Shown here: piece after piece, positions 1 to 8,296 of the stretch | How the letters are laid out: the number at the start of each line of letters is the position of its first letter | Numbering within the stretch: the first letter of the stretch is position 1 | NCBI GenBank assembly: GCA_946482595.1 | Contig: CAMLSD010000094.1 | Span: 1-18,434, forward strand | DNA: 18,434 nucleotides | Reading direction: 5' to 3' | Source of the DNA: an uncultured Comamonadaceae bacterium | GTDB taxonomy: Bacteria; Pseudomonadota; Gammaproteobacteria; Burkholderiales; Burkholderiaceae | Notes under the pieces: generated by a model | Told to the model about the DNA's origin: nothing | The model's input: only the letters and a program-made list of their open reading frames with translations | The model's database searches: none | Translations under genes and position numbers: made by a program

Positions 1-499
1 CGGTCAGGCCGCCGCCCTGCTTGTTGATGCCCTTGTTGTTGGACAGCTCGCCGCCGATCTTCACCACGGTGTGCACCGCATCGCCATGCACATGGTCGAC
101 GGTCAGCACGATCAGGCCGTCGTTGAGCAGCAGGGTGTCGCCGGGCTTCACGTCACGCGGCAGTTCCTTGTAGTCCAGCCCGACGCGGTCATTCGTGCCG
201 AGTTCGGTGCACGATGCGTCCAGCACGAATCGCTGGCCCTGTTCAAGGAAGGTCTTGCCGCCCTCGAACTTGCCGACGCGGATCTTCGGACCCTGCAGGT
301 CGGCCATGATGGCGACTTCCTTGCCGGCCCGCTGGGCGGCTTCGCGGACCATGGTCGCGCGCTCGATGTGGTCCTGGGCCTTGCCGTGCGAGAAGTTCAG
401 CCGCACGACGTCGACACCGGTGCGGATCATCCGCTCGAGGATTTCAGGGGTCGAGGAAGCGGGGCCCAGGGTGGCGACGATCTTGGTGGCGCGAGTCAT
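1..499 (-). CDS. pyk: pyruvate kinase, N-terminal part (cut by window start)
   Basis: Pyruvate kinase transfers phosphate from phosphoenolpyruvate to ADP, the last step of glycolysis, in the cytosol. Reading the minus strand from the ATG at 499-497 gives 166 residues before the window ends. The visible part has TLGPAS at residues 10-15, RLNFSHG at 33-39 and DLQGPKIRVG at 67-76, all typical of the family's first barrel strands and the entry to the B domain. NNKGIN at 154-159 lies in the B domain. The start is supported by GGAG about 7 nt upstream. The gene follows pgk on the same strand after 142 bp. That gap holds a strong hairpin, so pyk may have its own promoter, although I found no clear -35/-10 pair. 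The C-terminal two thirds lie outside the window. Assignment is by motif recognition and is firm. Confidence 0.95.
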   Translation of the reverse strand, partial: MTRATKIVATLGPASSTPEILERMIRTGVDVVRLNFSHGKAQDHIERATMVREAAQRAGKEVAIMADLQGPKIRVGKFEGGKTFLEQGQRFVLDASCTELGTNDRVGLDYKELPRDVKPGDTLLLNDGLIVLTVDHVHGDAVHTVVKIGGELSNNKGINKQGGGLT

Positions 500-596
500 G
501 CGTTGTCTCCGGTTGGGCCGTAACTTTATTCCAAAAATTGGCCGGACTCGACACCAAACGGTTACAACGGCATGACGCCTGGGGTTGGAATCGATG

Positions 597-633
597 CCCG
601 CACCCCGCCCGGGCAGCCCGGGCCGGGTGCGGG
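597..633 (-). terminator. GC-rich hairpin after pgk, possible terminator
   Basis: Arms at 597-613 and 617-633 pair over 17 positions with a single C-C mismatch (606/624) and a 3-nt loop. The structure begins 8 nt after the pgk stop codon on the minus strand. No run of T follows it, so it is not a canonical intrinsic terminator. It may act as a Rho-assisted terminator or an mRNA 3'-end stabiliser that lets pgk be expressed differently from pyk. Confidence 0.45.
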
Positions 634-641
634 GCGGGCGA

Positions 642-1835
642 TCAGGCGGCTGCGCGGCGGCTCAGGATCTCGAAGGCCGGCAGGGTCTTGCCTTCGAGCA
701 CCTCGAGGAAGGCGCCGCCGCCGGTCGAGATGTAGCCCACCTGCTGCTCGATGCCGTACTTGGCGATGGCCGCCAGGGTGTCGCCGCCGCCGGCGATGCT
801 GAAGGCGTCGGACTCGGCGATCGCGCGGGCGATGGCTTCGGTGCCGCCGGCAAAGGCGTCGAACTCGAACACGCCGACCGGGCCGTTCCAGACGATGGTG
901 CCCGCCGCCTTGAGCTGCGCGGCCAGCCTTGCGGCAGTCTGCGGGCCGATGTCCAGGATCATGTCGTCAGCGGCCACGTCGGCGGCCGCCTTCACCGTGG
1001 CCGGCGCATCGGCCTTGAATTCCTTGGCGACCACCACGTCGACGGGGATCGGCACCTCGGCGCCGCGGGCCTTCATGGCGTCGATCACGGTGCGGGCCTG
1101 GTCCAGCAGGTCGGCCTCGACGAGCGACTTGCCCACCGGCAGGCCGGCGGCCAGCATGAAGGTGTTGGCAATGCCGCCGCCGACGATGAGCTGGTCGACG
1201 TTGCGCGCCAGCGCCTGCAGGATGGTCAGCTTGGTGCTGACCTTGGAGCCGGCCACGATGGCCACCAGCGGGCGCTTGGGGTTGGCCAGGGCACGGGTGA
1301 TCGCGTCGATCTCGGCGGCCAGCAGCGGGCCGGCACAGGCCACCGGCGCGTACTGGGCGATGCCGTAGGTCGAGGCCTCGGCGCGGTGGGCGGTGCCGAA
1401 GGCATCGTGCACGAACACGTCGCACAGGGCGGCCAGCTTGCGGGCCAGGGCCTCGTCGTTCTTCTTCTCGCCCTTGTTCAGGCGGCAGTTCTCCAGCAGC
1501 ACCACTTGGCCGGGAGCCACGTCGACGCCGTCCACCCAGTTCGCCACCACCGGCACGTCACGGCCCAGCAGTTCGCCCATGCGCCGGGCCACCGGGGCCA
1601 GGGAGTCCTCGGGCTTGAATTCGCCTTCAGTGGGGCGGCCGAGGTGGGAGGTCACCATCACGGCAGCGCCGGCCTTCAGGGCCATCTCGATGCAGGGGAT
1701 GGACGCGCGGATGCGGGTGTCCTCGGTGATGCGGCCGGTGTCGTCCTGGGGGACGTTCAGGTCGGCGCGGATGAACACGCGGCGGCCGCTGACTTGGCCT
1801 TGGGCGATGAGGTCGGAGAAGCGTAGGACGTTCAT
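642..1835 (-). CDS. pgk: phosphoglycerate kinase
   Basis: Phosphoglycerate kinase interconverts 1,3-bisphosphoglycerate + ADP and 3-phosphoglycerate + ATP in glycolysis and gluconeogenesis. The 397-residue protein has the usual length. The substrate-binding RADLNVP is at residues 23-29, SHLGRP at 63-68, the hinge and nucleotide region [10 protein letters not shown] at 325-334, GGGDT at 359-363 and TGGGA at 381-385. I chose the ATG at 1835-1833 because the family N-terminus begins with this MNVLRF-like segment; an in-frame upstream extension to 1877 adds residues unlike the family. The ribosome-binding site is weak. A TACAAT -10-like element lies 40 nt upstream. The downstream neighbour on the same strand is pyk, so two ATP-forming glycolytic steps are adjacent. 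Confidence 0.97.
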   Translation of the reverse strand: MNVLRFSDLIAQGQVSGRRVFIRADLNVPQDDTGRITEDTRIRASIPCIEMALKAGAAVMVTSHLGRPTEGEFKPEDSLAPVARRMGELLGRDVPVVANWVDGVDVAPGQVVLLENCRLNKGEKKNDEALARKLAALCDVFVHDAFGTAHRAEASTYGIAQYAPVACAGPLLAAEIDAITRALANPKRPLVAIVAGSKVSTKLTILQALARNVDQLIVGGGIANTFMLAAGLPVGKSLVEADLLDQARTVIDAMKARGAEVPIPVDVVVAKEFKADAPATVKAAADVAADDMILDIGPQTAARLAAQLKAAGTIVWNGPVGVFEFDAFAGGTEAIARAIAESDAFSIAGGGDTLAAIAKYGIEQQVGYISTGGGAFLEVLEGKTLPAFEILSRRAAA

Positions 1836-1875
1836 GGCGATCCGAAGAGCAGGTTGACCAGGTTGGAGACGCGGC

Positions 1876-1881
1876 ATTGTA
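1876..1881 (-). promoter_or_regulatory. putative -10 element for pgk
   Basis: The minus strand reads TACAAT (5 of 6 to TATAAT), 40 nt before the pgk ATG. No good -35 hexamer lies 16-18 nt upstream, so the call rests on the -10 alone. The same ACAAT core precedes ahcY (8264-8269), azlC (4168-4173) and amn (9830-9835). Confidence 0.3.
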
Positions 1882-1917
1882 GGCGTCGCGCCCAGGCGGG
1901 CCGCACCCGGGCCGGCC

Positions 1918-1946
1918 TTGTCAGGCGGGCGGTACAGGTGTAAAAG
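1918..1946 (+). promoter_or_regulatory. putative sigma-70-type promoter for the 2006-2521 gene
   Basis: TTGTCA at 1918-1923 (5 of 6 to TTGACA) and TAAAAG at 1941-1946 (4 of 6 to TATAAT) are separated by exactly 17 bp. Transcription would start near 1953, giving a leader of about 50 nt before the GGAGG and ATG of the first membrane-protein gene. It lies back to back with the pgk -10 element. Confidence 0.4.
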
Positions 1947-2005
1947 AGCTGCAATGCTCGCTTCGTCCTGACCGTTTTTCGTGTCCCAGACGAGAGGAGG
2001 GCGCC

Positions 2006-2521
2006 ATGCGCAGACGCATCTATTGGCTCCTGCCCGACCTGGCCAGCGCCAGGCGGACGATGGATGACCTGTTGCTGGCTCGGATCGCCGAGCCGCACAT
2101 CCACTTCGTGGCCCGCGAAGGCACCGACATGTCGGGCCTGCATGCGGCCAATGTGCTCCAGACCTCCGACGTGATCCGCGCGGCCCAGATCGGGCTGGTG
2201 CTGGGTGGTGCCGTGGGGGCCGTGCTGGGGGTCGTGGCCGCGGTGTTTTTCCCGATCGTCGGCGACTCGCCGCAATGGGGCATGGCCGGTGTGCTGGCGG
2301 TGCTGGGTGCCGGGTTTGGTGCCTGGGCGTCCAGCATGATCGGGATCTCCACGCCCAGCATGCGGCTGCGCCGCTTCAGCGAGGCGATCGCCGCGGGGCA
2401 GGTCCTGCTGATGGTCGACGTGCCGCGTTCACGCATGGCCGAGATCCGCGCCCTGCTGCAGACCCTGCACCCCGAGGCACAGCATGAAGGGGTCGAACCC
2501 AACGTGCCGGCCTTCCCCTGA
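2006..2521 (+). CDS. small membrane protein, DUF1269-like, function unknown
   Basis: This 171-residue protein has a soluble N-terminal part (about 1-58, starting [11 protein letters not shown]), two glycine-rich membrane segments (about 61-83 and 91-113) and a soluble tail ending EPNVPAFP. The glycines in the first segment ([12 protein letters not shown], 65-76) suggest tight helix packing. From memory it resembles proteins annotated DUF1269 in Burkholderiales, but I could not search and no function is assigned. The start is well supported: GAGGAGG ends about 6 nt before the ATG at 2006. The next gene follows after 24 bp in the same direction, so the two may be co-transcribed from the promoter at 1918-1946. 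Coding status is supported by the ribosome-binding site and protein-like composition. Confidence 0.85.
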   Translation: MRRRIYWLLPDLASARRTMDDLLLARIAEPHIHFVAREGTDMSGLHAANVLQTSDVIRAAQIGLVLGGAVGAVLGVVAAVFFPIVGDSPQWGMAGVLAVLGAGFGAWASSMIGISTPSMRLRRFSEAIAAGQVLLMVDVPRSRMAEIRALLQTLHPEAQHEGVEPNVPAFP

Positions 2522-2545
2522 GACGCACCCTCCGGAGGTCACCTC

Positions 2546-3055
2546 ATGGAACTTCATCTGCCTGCGTGGCGCGGCCGCTCCGCCCGCCCCGACTGGACGG
2601 CGGCTGCCGTGTCCGGCTTTGCGGCCGGTGCCGTGCTGATGGTGCTCGAGCTGTTCTGGGCCGCCACGATGAGCAACGACGGGCCCTGGCGCATTCCCGG
2701 CATGGTCGCAGCCATCGTGACCGGGGAGGCGGTCCCGATGGCCGGCCCGTCCGCCTTCGATGCCGGCACCGTGGCTCTGGCGCTCGTGGTGCACTATGCG
2801 CTGGGTGTGGTGTTCGGTCTGGTGCTGGGCATGCTGGTGGCGGGCTTCCATGCCGAGGCCAGCCTGGGCGGAATGCAGACCCTGGGCGCCGCATTCGGTG
2901 TGGCGCTGTACCTGTTGAACTTCCACGGGTTGACGGTCTGGTTCCCGTGGTTTGCCGAGTTGCGCGGCGGGGCCACGTTGCTGGCGCACATGATCTTCGG
3001 CATCACCGCGGCGGTGCTGTACTGGCAGCTCGCCCGCCGCGACCAGGACGATTGA
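2546..3055 (+). CDS. small four-helix integral membrane protein, function unknown
   Basis: A 169-residue hydrophobic protein with four probable membrane helices at about 18-40, 73-100, 108-126 and 143-161. Conserved-looking polar or aromatic positions sit at helix ends: WRIPGMVAAIVTGE (48-61), HYALGVVFG (83-91), LNFHGLT (124-130) and FPWFAELRG (133-141). Similar short proteins are sometimes labelled sodium:proline symporter in databases, but the protein is far too short for that family and I regard the label as unsafe. A strong CCGGAGG lies about 7 nt before the ATG. It follows the 2006-2521 gene by 24 bp and converges on azlD with a 25-bp gap. The reading frame is firm; the role is unknown. 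Confidence 0.85.
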   Translation: MELHLPAWRGRSARPDWTAAAVSGFAAGAVLMVLELFWAATMSNDGPWRIPGMVAAIVTGEAVPMAGPSAFDAGTVALALVVHYALGVVFGLVLGMLVAGFHAEASLGGMQTLGAAFGVALYLLNFHGLTVWFPWFAELRGGATLLAHMIFGITAAVLYWQLARRDQDD

Positions 3056-3080
3056 ACGACGGTGTCGGTCCGCGGGTGGC

Positions 3081-3410
3081 CTACCACCCCAGGCCGATGT
3101 GCAGCGGCAGGTAGACCACCATGCCGGTGACGATCGTGCCCAGGATGCCGTGGCGCCAGAAGTAGTAGCCCAGTGCGGCCACCACGGCCGGAAGTCGGGC
3201 GTCGAGCAGCGTGCCGATGAGCTGGCCCTGGTGCATCACCAGTTCGGGCGCGATCACGGCGGCCAGCGCGGCCAGCGGCGCATAGCGCAGGCCGCGCTTG
3301 AGCCAGTCGGGCAGCCGCAGCTCCTCGTTCGGAAGCAGGAAGAAGCTGCGGGTGAACACCGAGATGGCGGCCAGCCCGAAGATGGTGATGAGCGATTCCC
3401 AGACGTTCAT
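3081..3410 (-). CDS. azlD: AzlD-family branched-chain amino acid export subunit
   Basis: A 109-residue membrane protein with about three or four hydrophobic segments (roughly 5-25, 42-58, 72-86 and 89-105). It has the AzlD-type features RSFF near 21-24 and the amphipathic LPDWLKRGLRYAP at 33-45. AzlD works with the larger AzlC to export branched-chain amino acids or their analogues across the inner membrane. The start at 3410 gives the family length; an upstream in-frame extension into azlC would be unusual. It begins 10 nt after the azlC stop, so the pair forms an operon. A perfect 6-bp hairpin (arms 3074-3079 and 3084-3089) has the azlD stop codon in its loop. It could mark the shared end of the convergent genes but lacks a T-run. 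Confidence 0.86.
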   Translation of the reverse strand: MNVWESLITIFGLAAISVFTRSFFLLPNEELRLPDWLKRGLRYAPLAALAAVIAPELVMHQGQLIGTLLDARLPAVVAALGYYFWRHGILGTIVTGMVVYLPLHIGLGW

Positions 3411-3420
3411 GGGGCCACCC

Positions 3421-4146
3421 TCAGCCCTTGCTGCGACGCTGCGCGCGCTCGAGGGCCTCGACCGACAGGCCGGCGGCCACGGCTGCGGCAATCGCCACCA
3501 CGATGTTGAGCTTCAACGGCAGCGCATAGGCGGCCACGGCCGCCGCACCGGCCACACCGGCGGACACCCAGGTGGCGCGGTCGTTGAGCAGCGAGGCGGC
3601 CACGCCCAGCAGGGCCAGCACGCCCGCGAAGCCCAGGCCCCATTCGGTAGGCACGGCATGGGCCAGCACGATCCCGGCGATGGACGGGATCTGCCAGGCG
3701 AACCAGTTGGTGGCCACACCGCCCCAGAAATACGGCAACTGCTCGGGGGAGGGTGTCGGCTCGGGGAAGCGTTTCATGAACAGCACGTAGTTCACGTCGC
3801 CGCTGAAGTAGCCCAGCACACAACGCTGACGCCGCGGGAAGTGCATGAAGTACGGGCGCCACACCGCGCTGAAGATCACGAAGCGCAGGTTCACGCAGGT
3901 GGCAGCCGCCCACACGACCCAGATGGGCGCACCGGCGGCCATCAACGGCACGGCGGCCAGCTGGGCACTGCCGGCAAACACCAGCAGCGACATCGTGATC
4001 GCCACCAGGGGCGGCATGCCGCTCTTGACCATGGCCACGCCCGTGACCAGTCCCCAGGCGGCGATGCCCAGCGAGACGTGGAAGATGTCGCGTGAGCCAC
4101 GCCGGAACTCCGGGTGGCGCACGGTGTCGAGCACAAGAGAGCTCAT
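3421..4146 (-). CDS. azlC: AzlC-family branched-chain amino acid permease
   Basis: The large subunit of the AzlCD-type exporter, 241 residues. It shows the family signature SLLVFAGSAQ (53-62), followed by CVNLRFVIFSA at about 84-94 (family pattern NLRh), then FSGDVNYVLF and NWFAWQ. Multiple membrane helices cover most of residues 22-230. AzlCD-like pairs in other bacteria export valine-type amino acids or toxic analogues; the substrate here is not established. The ATG at 4146-4144 has no good Shine-Dalgarno sequence. A GACAAT -10-like element at 4168-4173 lies only 21 nt upstream, so the leader would be very short. It is divergent from the 5-formyltetrahydrofolate cyclo-ligase gene, with 173 bp between the starts. 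That gap holds nothing else I can support. Confidence 0.9.
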   Translation of the reverse strand: MSSLVLDTVRHPEFRRGSRDIFHVSLGIAAWGLVTGVAMVKSGMPPLVAITMSLLVFAGSAQLAAVPLMAAGAPIWVVWAAATCVNLRFVIFSAVWRPYFMHFPRRQRCVLGYFSGDVNYVLFMKRFPEPTPSPEQLPYFWGGVATNWFAWQIPSIAGIVLAHAVPTEWGLGFAGVLALLGVAASLLNDRATWVSAGVAGAAAVAAYALPLKLNIVVAIAAAVAAGLSVEALERAQRRSKG

Positions 4147-4319
4147 GAGGCGCAGGCAAAGAATGCGATTGTCGCGCGCGGGGGCGGGGTGTGTCCTGAA
4201 AGCCGGCTGAACGTGCCGGACCGCGTGCGGCGCCGCGCGGCCGTTCGCCGGGGGTGTCAGCCGGTGCGGGCGATGCAGGCAGAATCACCCCACATCACAG
4301 CCCTGTCGAGCCGCCCGCC

Positions 4320-4907
4320 ATGTTCAACGACACCACCGATCGCGCGACCCTGCGCAACAAGCTGATCGCGGCCCGGCAGGCCCTGCCCGACCGGCTCGAG
4401 CGGGCCGTGCAGCTGCAGCAGGTGCTGCGGGTCTGGCTGGTCAGCCGGCGCGAGACGGCCATTGGCGCCTACTGGCCGATCAAGGGTGAGTTCGACCCGC
4501 TGCCGGCGCTGTACCGCTGGCAGGAGGGGGCGCCGGACGGCCAGCGGCGCTACATCGGCCTGCCGGTGGTCGACCGCGAGACGCAGCGGCTTCGGTTCCA
4601 CGTCTGGTATCCCGGCTGCCCGATGGAGGACGACGCCTACGGCATCCCCAAGCCCAAGGACACCGAGGTGTTCGAGCCTCAGCTGCTGCTGGTGCCCTGC
4701 GTGGGCTTCGGGCCGGGCGGCCTGAGGCTGGGTTACGGGGGCGGCTTCATCGACCGCACGCTGGACGCGCTGTCCCCGCGGCCCTACGCCGCCGGCCTGG
4801 GCTATGCCCATGGCTTCCTGCCGCTGCTCAAGCCGGAGCCGGCCGACACGCTGCTCGATGCGGTGCTGACCGAAGAAGGCGTGATGTGGGACCGCGACGG
4901 CACCTGA
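4320..4907 (+). CDS. fau: 5-formyltetrahydrofolate cyclo-ligase
   Basis: This enzyme makes 5,10-methenyltetrahydrofolate from 5-formyltetrahydrofolate using ATP, recovering a folate form that otherwise inhibits one-carbon enzymes. The 195-residue protein has the usual length. It contains basic N-terminal LRNKLIAAR (11-19), the folate-pocket region WPIKGEFDP (52-60), YGIPKP (107-112) and the ATP/phosphate signature GYGGGFIDR (138-146). The ATG at 4320 aligns with the family N-terminus; the upstream in-frame ATG at 4254 would add an unrelated peptide. The gene converges on metF with 25 bp between stops, so two folate genes lie side by side on opposite strands. Its ribosome-binding site is weak. 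Confidence 0.93.
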   Translation: MFNDTTDRATLRNKLIAARQALPDRLERAVQLQQVLRVWLVSRRETAIGAYWPIKGEFDPLPALYRWQEGAPDGQRRYIGLPVVDRETQRLRFHVWYPGCPMEDDAYGIPKPKDTEVFEPQLLLVPCVGFGPGGLRLGYGGGFIDRTLDALSPRPYAAGLGYAHGFLPLLKPEPADTLLDAVLTEEGVMWDRDGT

Positions 4908-4932
4908 ACGGTGTGCGCCGGGCCCCGGGGGC

Positions 4933-5778
4933 TCAGCGGCTGGCCAGGTTGGCGCACAGCGCCAGCGTCGCGGTGGCCTGGTTCATCGTGTAGAAGTGCA
5001 GCCCCGGCACACCGGCGGTGCGCAGCTGGTCGCACAGGTCGCTCACCACTTCCAGGCCGAACGCCTGGATCGAGGCCCGGTCGTCGCCATAGGCCTGCAG
5101 CCGGGTGCGGATCCAGCGCGGGATCTCCGCACCGCAGGCATCCGAAAAGCGCATCAACTGGGTCGAGTTGGTGATGGGCATGATGCCCGGAATGATGGGC
5201 ACGTCCACCCCCAGCGCGGCAGCCTCGTCGACAAACCGGAAGTAGGCGTCGGTGTTGAAGAAATACTGGGTGATGGCCGCATTGGCGCCCGCCTTCACCT
5301 TGGTGACGAAAGCCTGCAGGTCGGCCTCGGGCGAGCGGGCCTGGGGATGCATCTCGGGGTAGGCACCGACCTCGATGTGGAAGTGCTCGCCGGTCTCCTC
5401 GCGGATGAATGCCACCAGGTCGCTGGCATAGCGGAACTCGCCGAAACCGCCATAGCCGCTGGGCAGGTCGCCCCGCAGCGCCACCAGCCGGCGGATGCCC
5501 AGCGTGCGGAACTGCGCGAGCTGCGCGCGCACGCTCTCACGGGTGGCCCCGATGCACGAGAAGTGCGGTGCAGCGTCCACGCCTTCGTGGAGGATGGCCT
5601 GCACGGCCTGGATGGTGCCGTCCTGGGTGGAGCCGCCGGCGCCATAGGTCACCGAGCAGTACTCGGGCTGCAGCGCATAGAGCTGGGCCCGCACCGCCTT
5701 GAGCTTGTCGACCCCTTCCGGGGTCTTGGGCGGGAAGAACTCGAGGCTGATCGGCAGCCCCAGAGCATGGGTGGTCAT
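4933..5778 (-). CDS. metF: 5,10-methylenetetrahydrofolate reductase
   Basis: MetF reduces 5,10-methylenetetrahydrofolate to 5-methyltetrahydrofolate with NAD(P)H and FAD, providing the methyl group for methionine synthesis. The 281-residue protein shows SLEFFPPKT (11-19) with the catalytic Glu at 13, SVTYGAGGS (42-50), LRGD (101-104), AYPEMHP (139-145), the substrate-contact segment QYFFNT (171-176) and the C-terminal GLHFYTMN (259-266). It is a typical bacterial single-domain form without a regulatory domain. The start ATG overlaps the tlyA stop by 4 nt (ATGA, 5775-5778), implying translational coupling. It is the last gene of the ahcY-tlyA-metF unit and so is likely influenced by the SAH riboswitch in front of ahcY, although a hairpin repeat lies between ahcY and tlyA. 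Confidence 0.96.
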   Translation of the reverse strand: MTTHALGLPISLEFFPPKTPEGVDKLKAVRAQLYALQPEYCSVTYGAGGSTQDGTIQAVQAILHEGVDAAPHFSCIGATRESVRAQLAQFRTLGIRRLVALRGDLPSGYGGFGEFRYASDLVAFIREETGEHFHIEVGAYPEMHPQARSPEADLQAFVTKVKAGANAAITQYFFNTDAYFRFVDEAAALGVDVPIIPGIMPITNSTQLMRFSDACGAEIPRWIRTRLQAYGDDRASIQAFGLEVVSDLCDQLRTAGVPGLHFYTMNQATATLALCANLASR

Positions 5779-6551
5779 GGTGTTCCTTCCGGGGCCGGGG
5801 TATCACCGGCCCACACGAAAAATTCCCGGTTGCCGTCGCCGCCGGCAATCGGGCTGTCGAAGTAGTCGTGCACGGTCCAGCCCAGCGCAGCACAGGCCTC
5901 GCGCAGCCGCATCTCGACGGCGGCGTACTGGGCGGTGTCCTTCACCAGCCCGCCCTTGCCCACGTGTTGCGGGCCCACCTCGAACTGCGGCTTGACGAGC
6001 ATCAGCACGTCGCCGCCCGGCGCGAGCCAGGGGCGCAGTGCCGGCAGCACCGTGGCCAGCGAGATGAAGGACAGGTCGCCCGTGACCAGGTCGAAGCGCC
6101 GGCCCGCCTGTTCGGCTGCCAGGCGGCTGCCTTCCAGAGCACGGGCATTGATGCCTTCGTAGGCCTGCACGCGCGGGTCGTCGCGCAGGCGCGGATGCAG
6201 TTGCCCGTGGCCGACGTCCAGCCCCACGACCCGCGCCGCGCCGCGCTGCAGCAGCACGTCGGTGAAGCCGCCGGTGCTCTGGCCCACGTCGAGGCAGGTG
6301 CGGCCGCTCACGTCGATGCCGCAGTGCACCAGTGCACCGTCCAGCTTGAGGCCGCCACGCGAGACATAGCGCAGCTCGGCGTTGTCGGTCACCTGCAGTG
6401 CCGCCACCTCGGGCAGGTCTTCACCGGCCTTGCGCACCACCGCCCAGCCGCGCGGCGAGCGCCACTGCACGGCCTGGCGGTCGATCAGCCGCTGGGCGGC
6501 CGACCGGGTCGGGGCCAGGCCCTGGTGCACGAGAAGCTGGTCGGCGCGCAT
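5775..6551 (-). CDS. tlyA: TlyA-family S4-domain rRNA 2'-O-methyltransferase / hemolysin-like
   Basis: TlyA proteins combine an RNA-binding S4 domain with a Rossmann methyltransferase; characterised members methylate ribose 2'-OH groups in rRNA using S-adenosylmethionine. In this 258-residue protein the S4 domain covers about 1-60 (MRADQLLVHQGLAPTRS). It is followed by YVSRGGLKL (62-70), the SAM-binding motif LDVGQSTGGFTDVLL (87-101), GDLSFI (158-163) and LVKPQFE (185-191). RGGLKL, GDLSFI and LVKPQF supply the expected K-D-K residues. The ATG at 6551 aligns with the family start; the open frame continues upstream through the repeat into antisense ahcY, which is not credible. No clear ribosome-binding site is seen. 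Its position between ahcY, which removes the SAH this enzyme makes, and metF is functionally coherent. Confidence 0.91.
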   Translation of the reverse strand: MRADQLLVHQGLAPTRSAAQRLIDRQAVQWRSPRGWAVVRKAGEDLPEVAALQVTDNAELRYVSRGGLKLDGALVHCGIDVSGRTCLDVGQSTGGFTDVLLQRGAARVVGLDVGHGQLHPRLRDDPRVQAYEGINARALEGSRLAAEQAGRRFDLVTGDLSFISLATVLPALRPWLAPGGDVLMLVKPQFEVGPQHVGKGGLVKDTAQYAAVEMRLREACAALGWTVHDYFDSPIAGGDGNREFFVWAGDTPAPEGTP

Positions 6552-6591
6552 GGAGGGTGGGCGTTGTGCTCGGTCGCCGGCGCGCGGGCGG

Positions 6592-6632
6592 CCCTCTCCC
6601 CCAGCCCCTTTCCCGCAGGCGGGCGAGGGGAG
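6592..6632. repeat. REP-like intergenic hairpin repeat
   Basis: The 119-bp gap between ahcY and tlyA holds a pyrimidine-rich block (CCCTCTCCCCCAGCCCC at 6592-6608) running into a hairpin. The stem arms are about 6605-6614 and 6621-6630, with one mismatch and one G-U pair. From memory this CCCTCTCCC...GCGGGCGAGGGG pattern recurs between genes in many proteobacterial genomes as a dispersed repeat. It could partly terminate or stabilise the ahcY message, lowering tlyA-metF output. Only one copy is visible here, so its repeat status is not shown by the window. Confidence 0.5.
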
Positions 6633-6670
6633 CGGGGCCGGTGGCGGTTGCCGGGCGCCGGGCGCGTCGC

Positions 6671-8104
<1,434 letters not shown>

Positions 8105-8161
8105 GTGTTTCTCCAGGGTTGGAAAAACCGCCGTGCACTGAAGGGAGATCGAAGGACGGTT

Positions 8162-8190
8162 CTCACCCACGCAGGACACATGCGGGTGAG
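8162..8190 (-). promoter_or_regulatory. hairpin competing with the riboswitch (possible expression platform)
   Basis: On the minus strand CTCACCCGCA (8190-8181) can pair with TGCGTGGGTGAG (8173-8162), giving ten pairs with a 2-nt bulge and a 7-nt loop. The first bases of its 5' arm (8190-8188) are also the 3' strand of aptamer helix P2. Ligand-bound and hairpin folds should therefore exclude each other. No T-run follows directly, so whether it acts on transcription or on translation is open. A further short pairing between TCTCC (8143-8147) and the Shine-Dalgarno GGAGA (8109-8113) is possible. Confidence 0.5.
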
Positions 8191-8256
8191 CGCGGTTGCA
8201 AATGGGGGTTCCGAGCCTGGGGCCACGCGACGGTGGGCCTTGCAACGCTCCTCGGA
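8187..8256 (-). promoter_or_regulatory. SAH riboswitch aptamer upstream of ahcY
   Basis: The minus strand matches the known S-adenosylhomocysteine riboswitch pattern. CCGAGGAGCGTTGCAAGG (8255-8238) is followed by a variable hairpin, CCCAGGCTCGG (8221-8211), a linker, and GCAACCGCGCTCA (8199-8187). P1 pairs TCCGAG (8256-8251) with CTCGGA (8215-8210). P2 pairs GAGCG (8250-8246) with CGCTC (8192-8188), giving the pseudoknot-like core. The variable stem pairs about 8240-8234 with 8227-8222. Known members raise ahcY expression when SAH accumulates. The gene directly downstream is ahcY, as expected. Confidence 0.92.
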
Positions 8257-8263
8257 GCCCCGG

Positions 8264-8269
8264 ATTGTA
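8264..8269 (-). promoter_or_regulatory. putative -10 element of the ahcY transcript
   Basis: The minus strand reads TACAAT 7 nt before riboswitch helix P1, so transcription would begin at about the first base of the aptamer, a plausible arrangement. No strong -35 hexamer is seen 17 nt upstream. The element lies just beyond the amn stop codon (8297-8299), so the aptamer would be transcribed from its own start rather than only by read-through from amn. Confidence 0.42.
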
Positions 8270-8296
8270 GCCAAGCCGGGGCCACGACAGAAAGCC

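Noticed and set aside
2546..3055. Annotation as a sodium:proline symporter
   Set aside because: At 169 residues with four helices it is far shorter than real symporters of that family (about 500 residues, 12-13 helices).
4147..4319. 6S RNA gene upstream of the 5-formyltetrahydrofolate cyclo-ligase gene
   Set aside because: 6S RNA often precedes this gene in gammaproteobacteria, but the gap is only 173 bp, must hold two divergent starts, and I see no long rod-like pairing with a central bubble.
4908..4932. Terminator between the convergent cyclo-ligase and metF genes
   Set aside because: The GC palindrome there would need a 1-nt loop, and no T-run is present on either strand.
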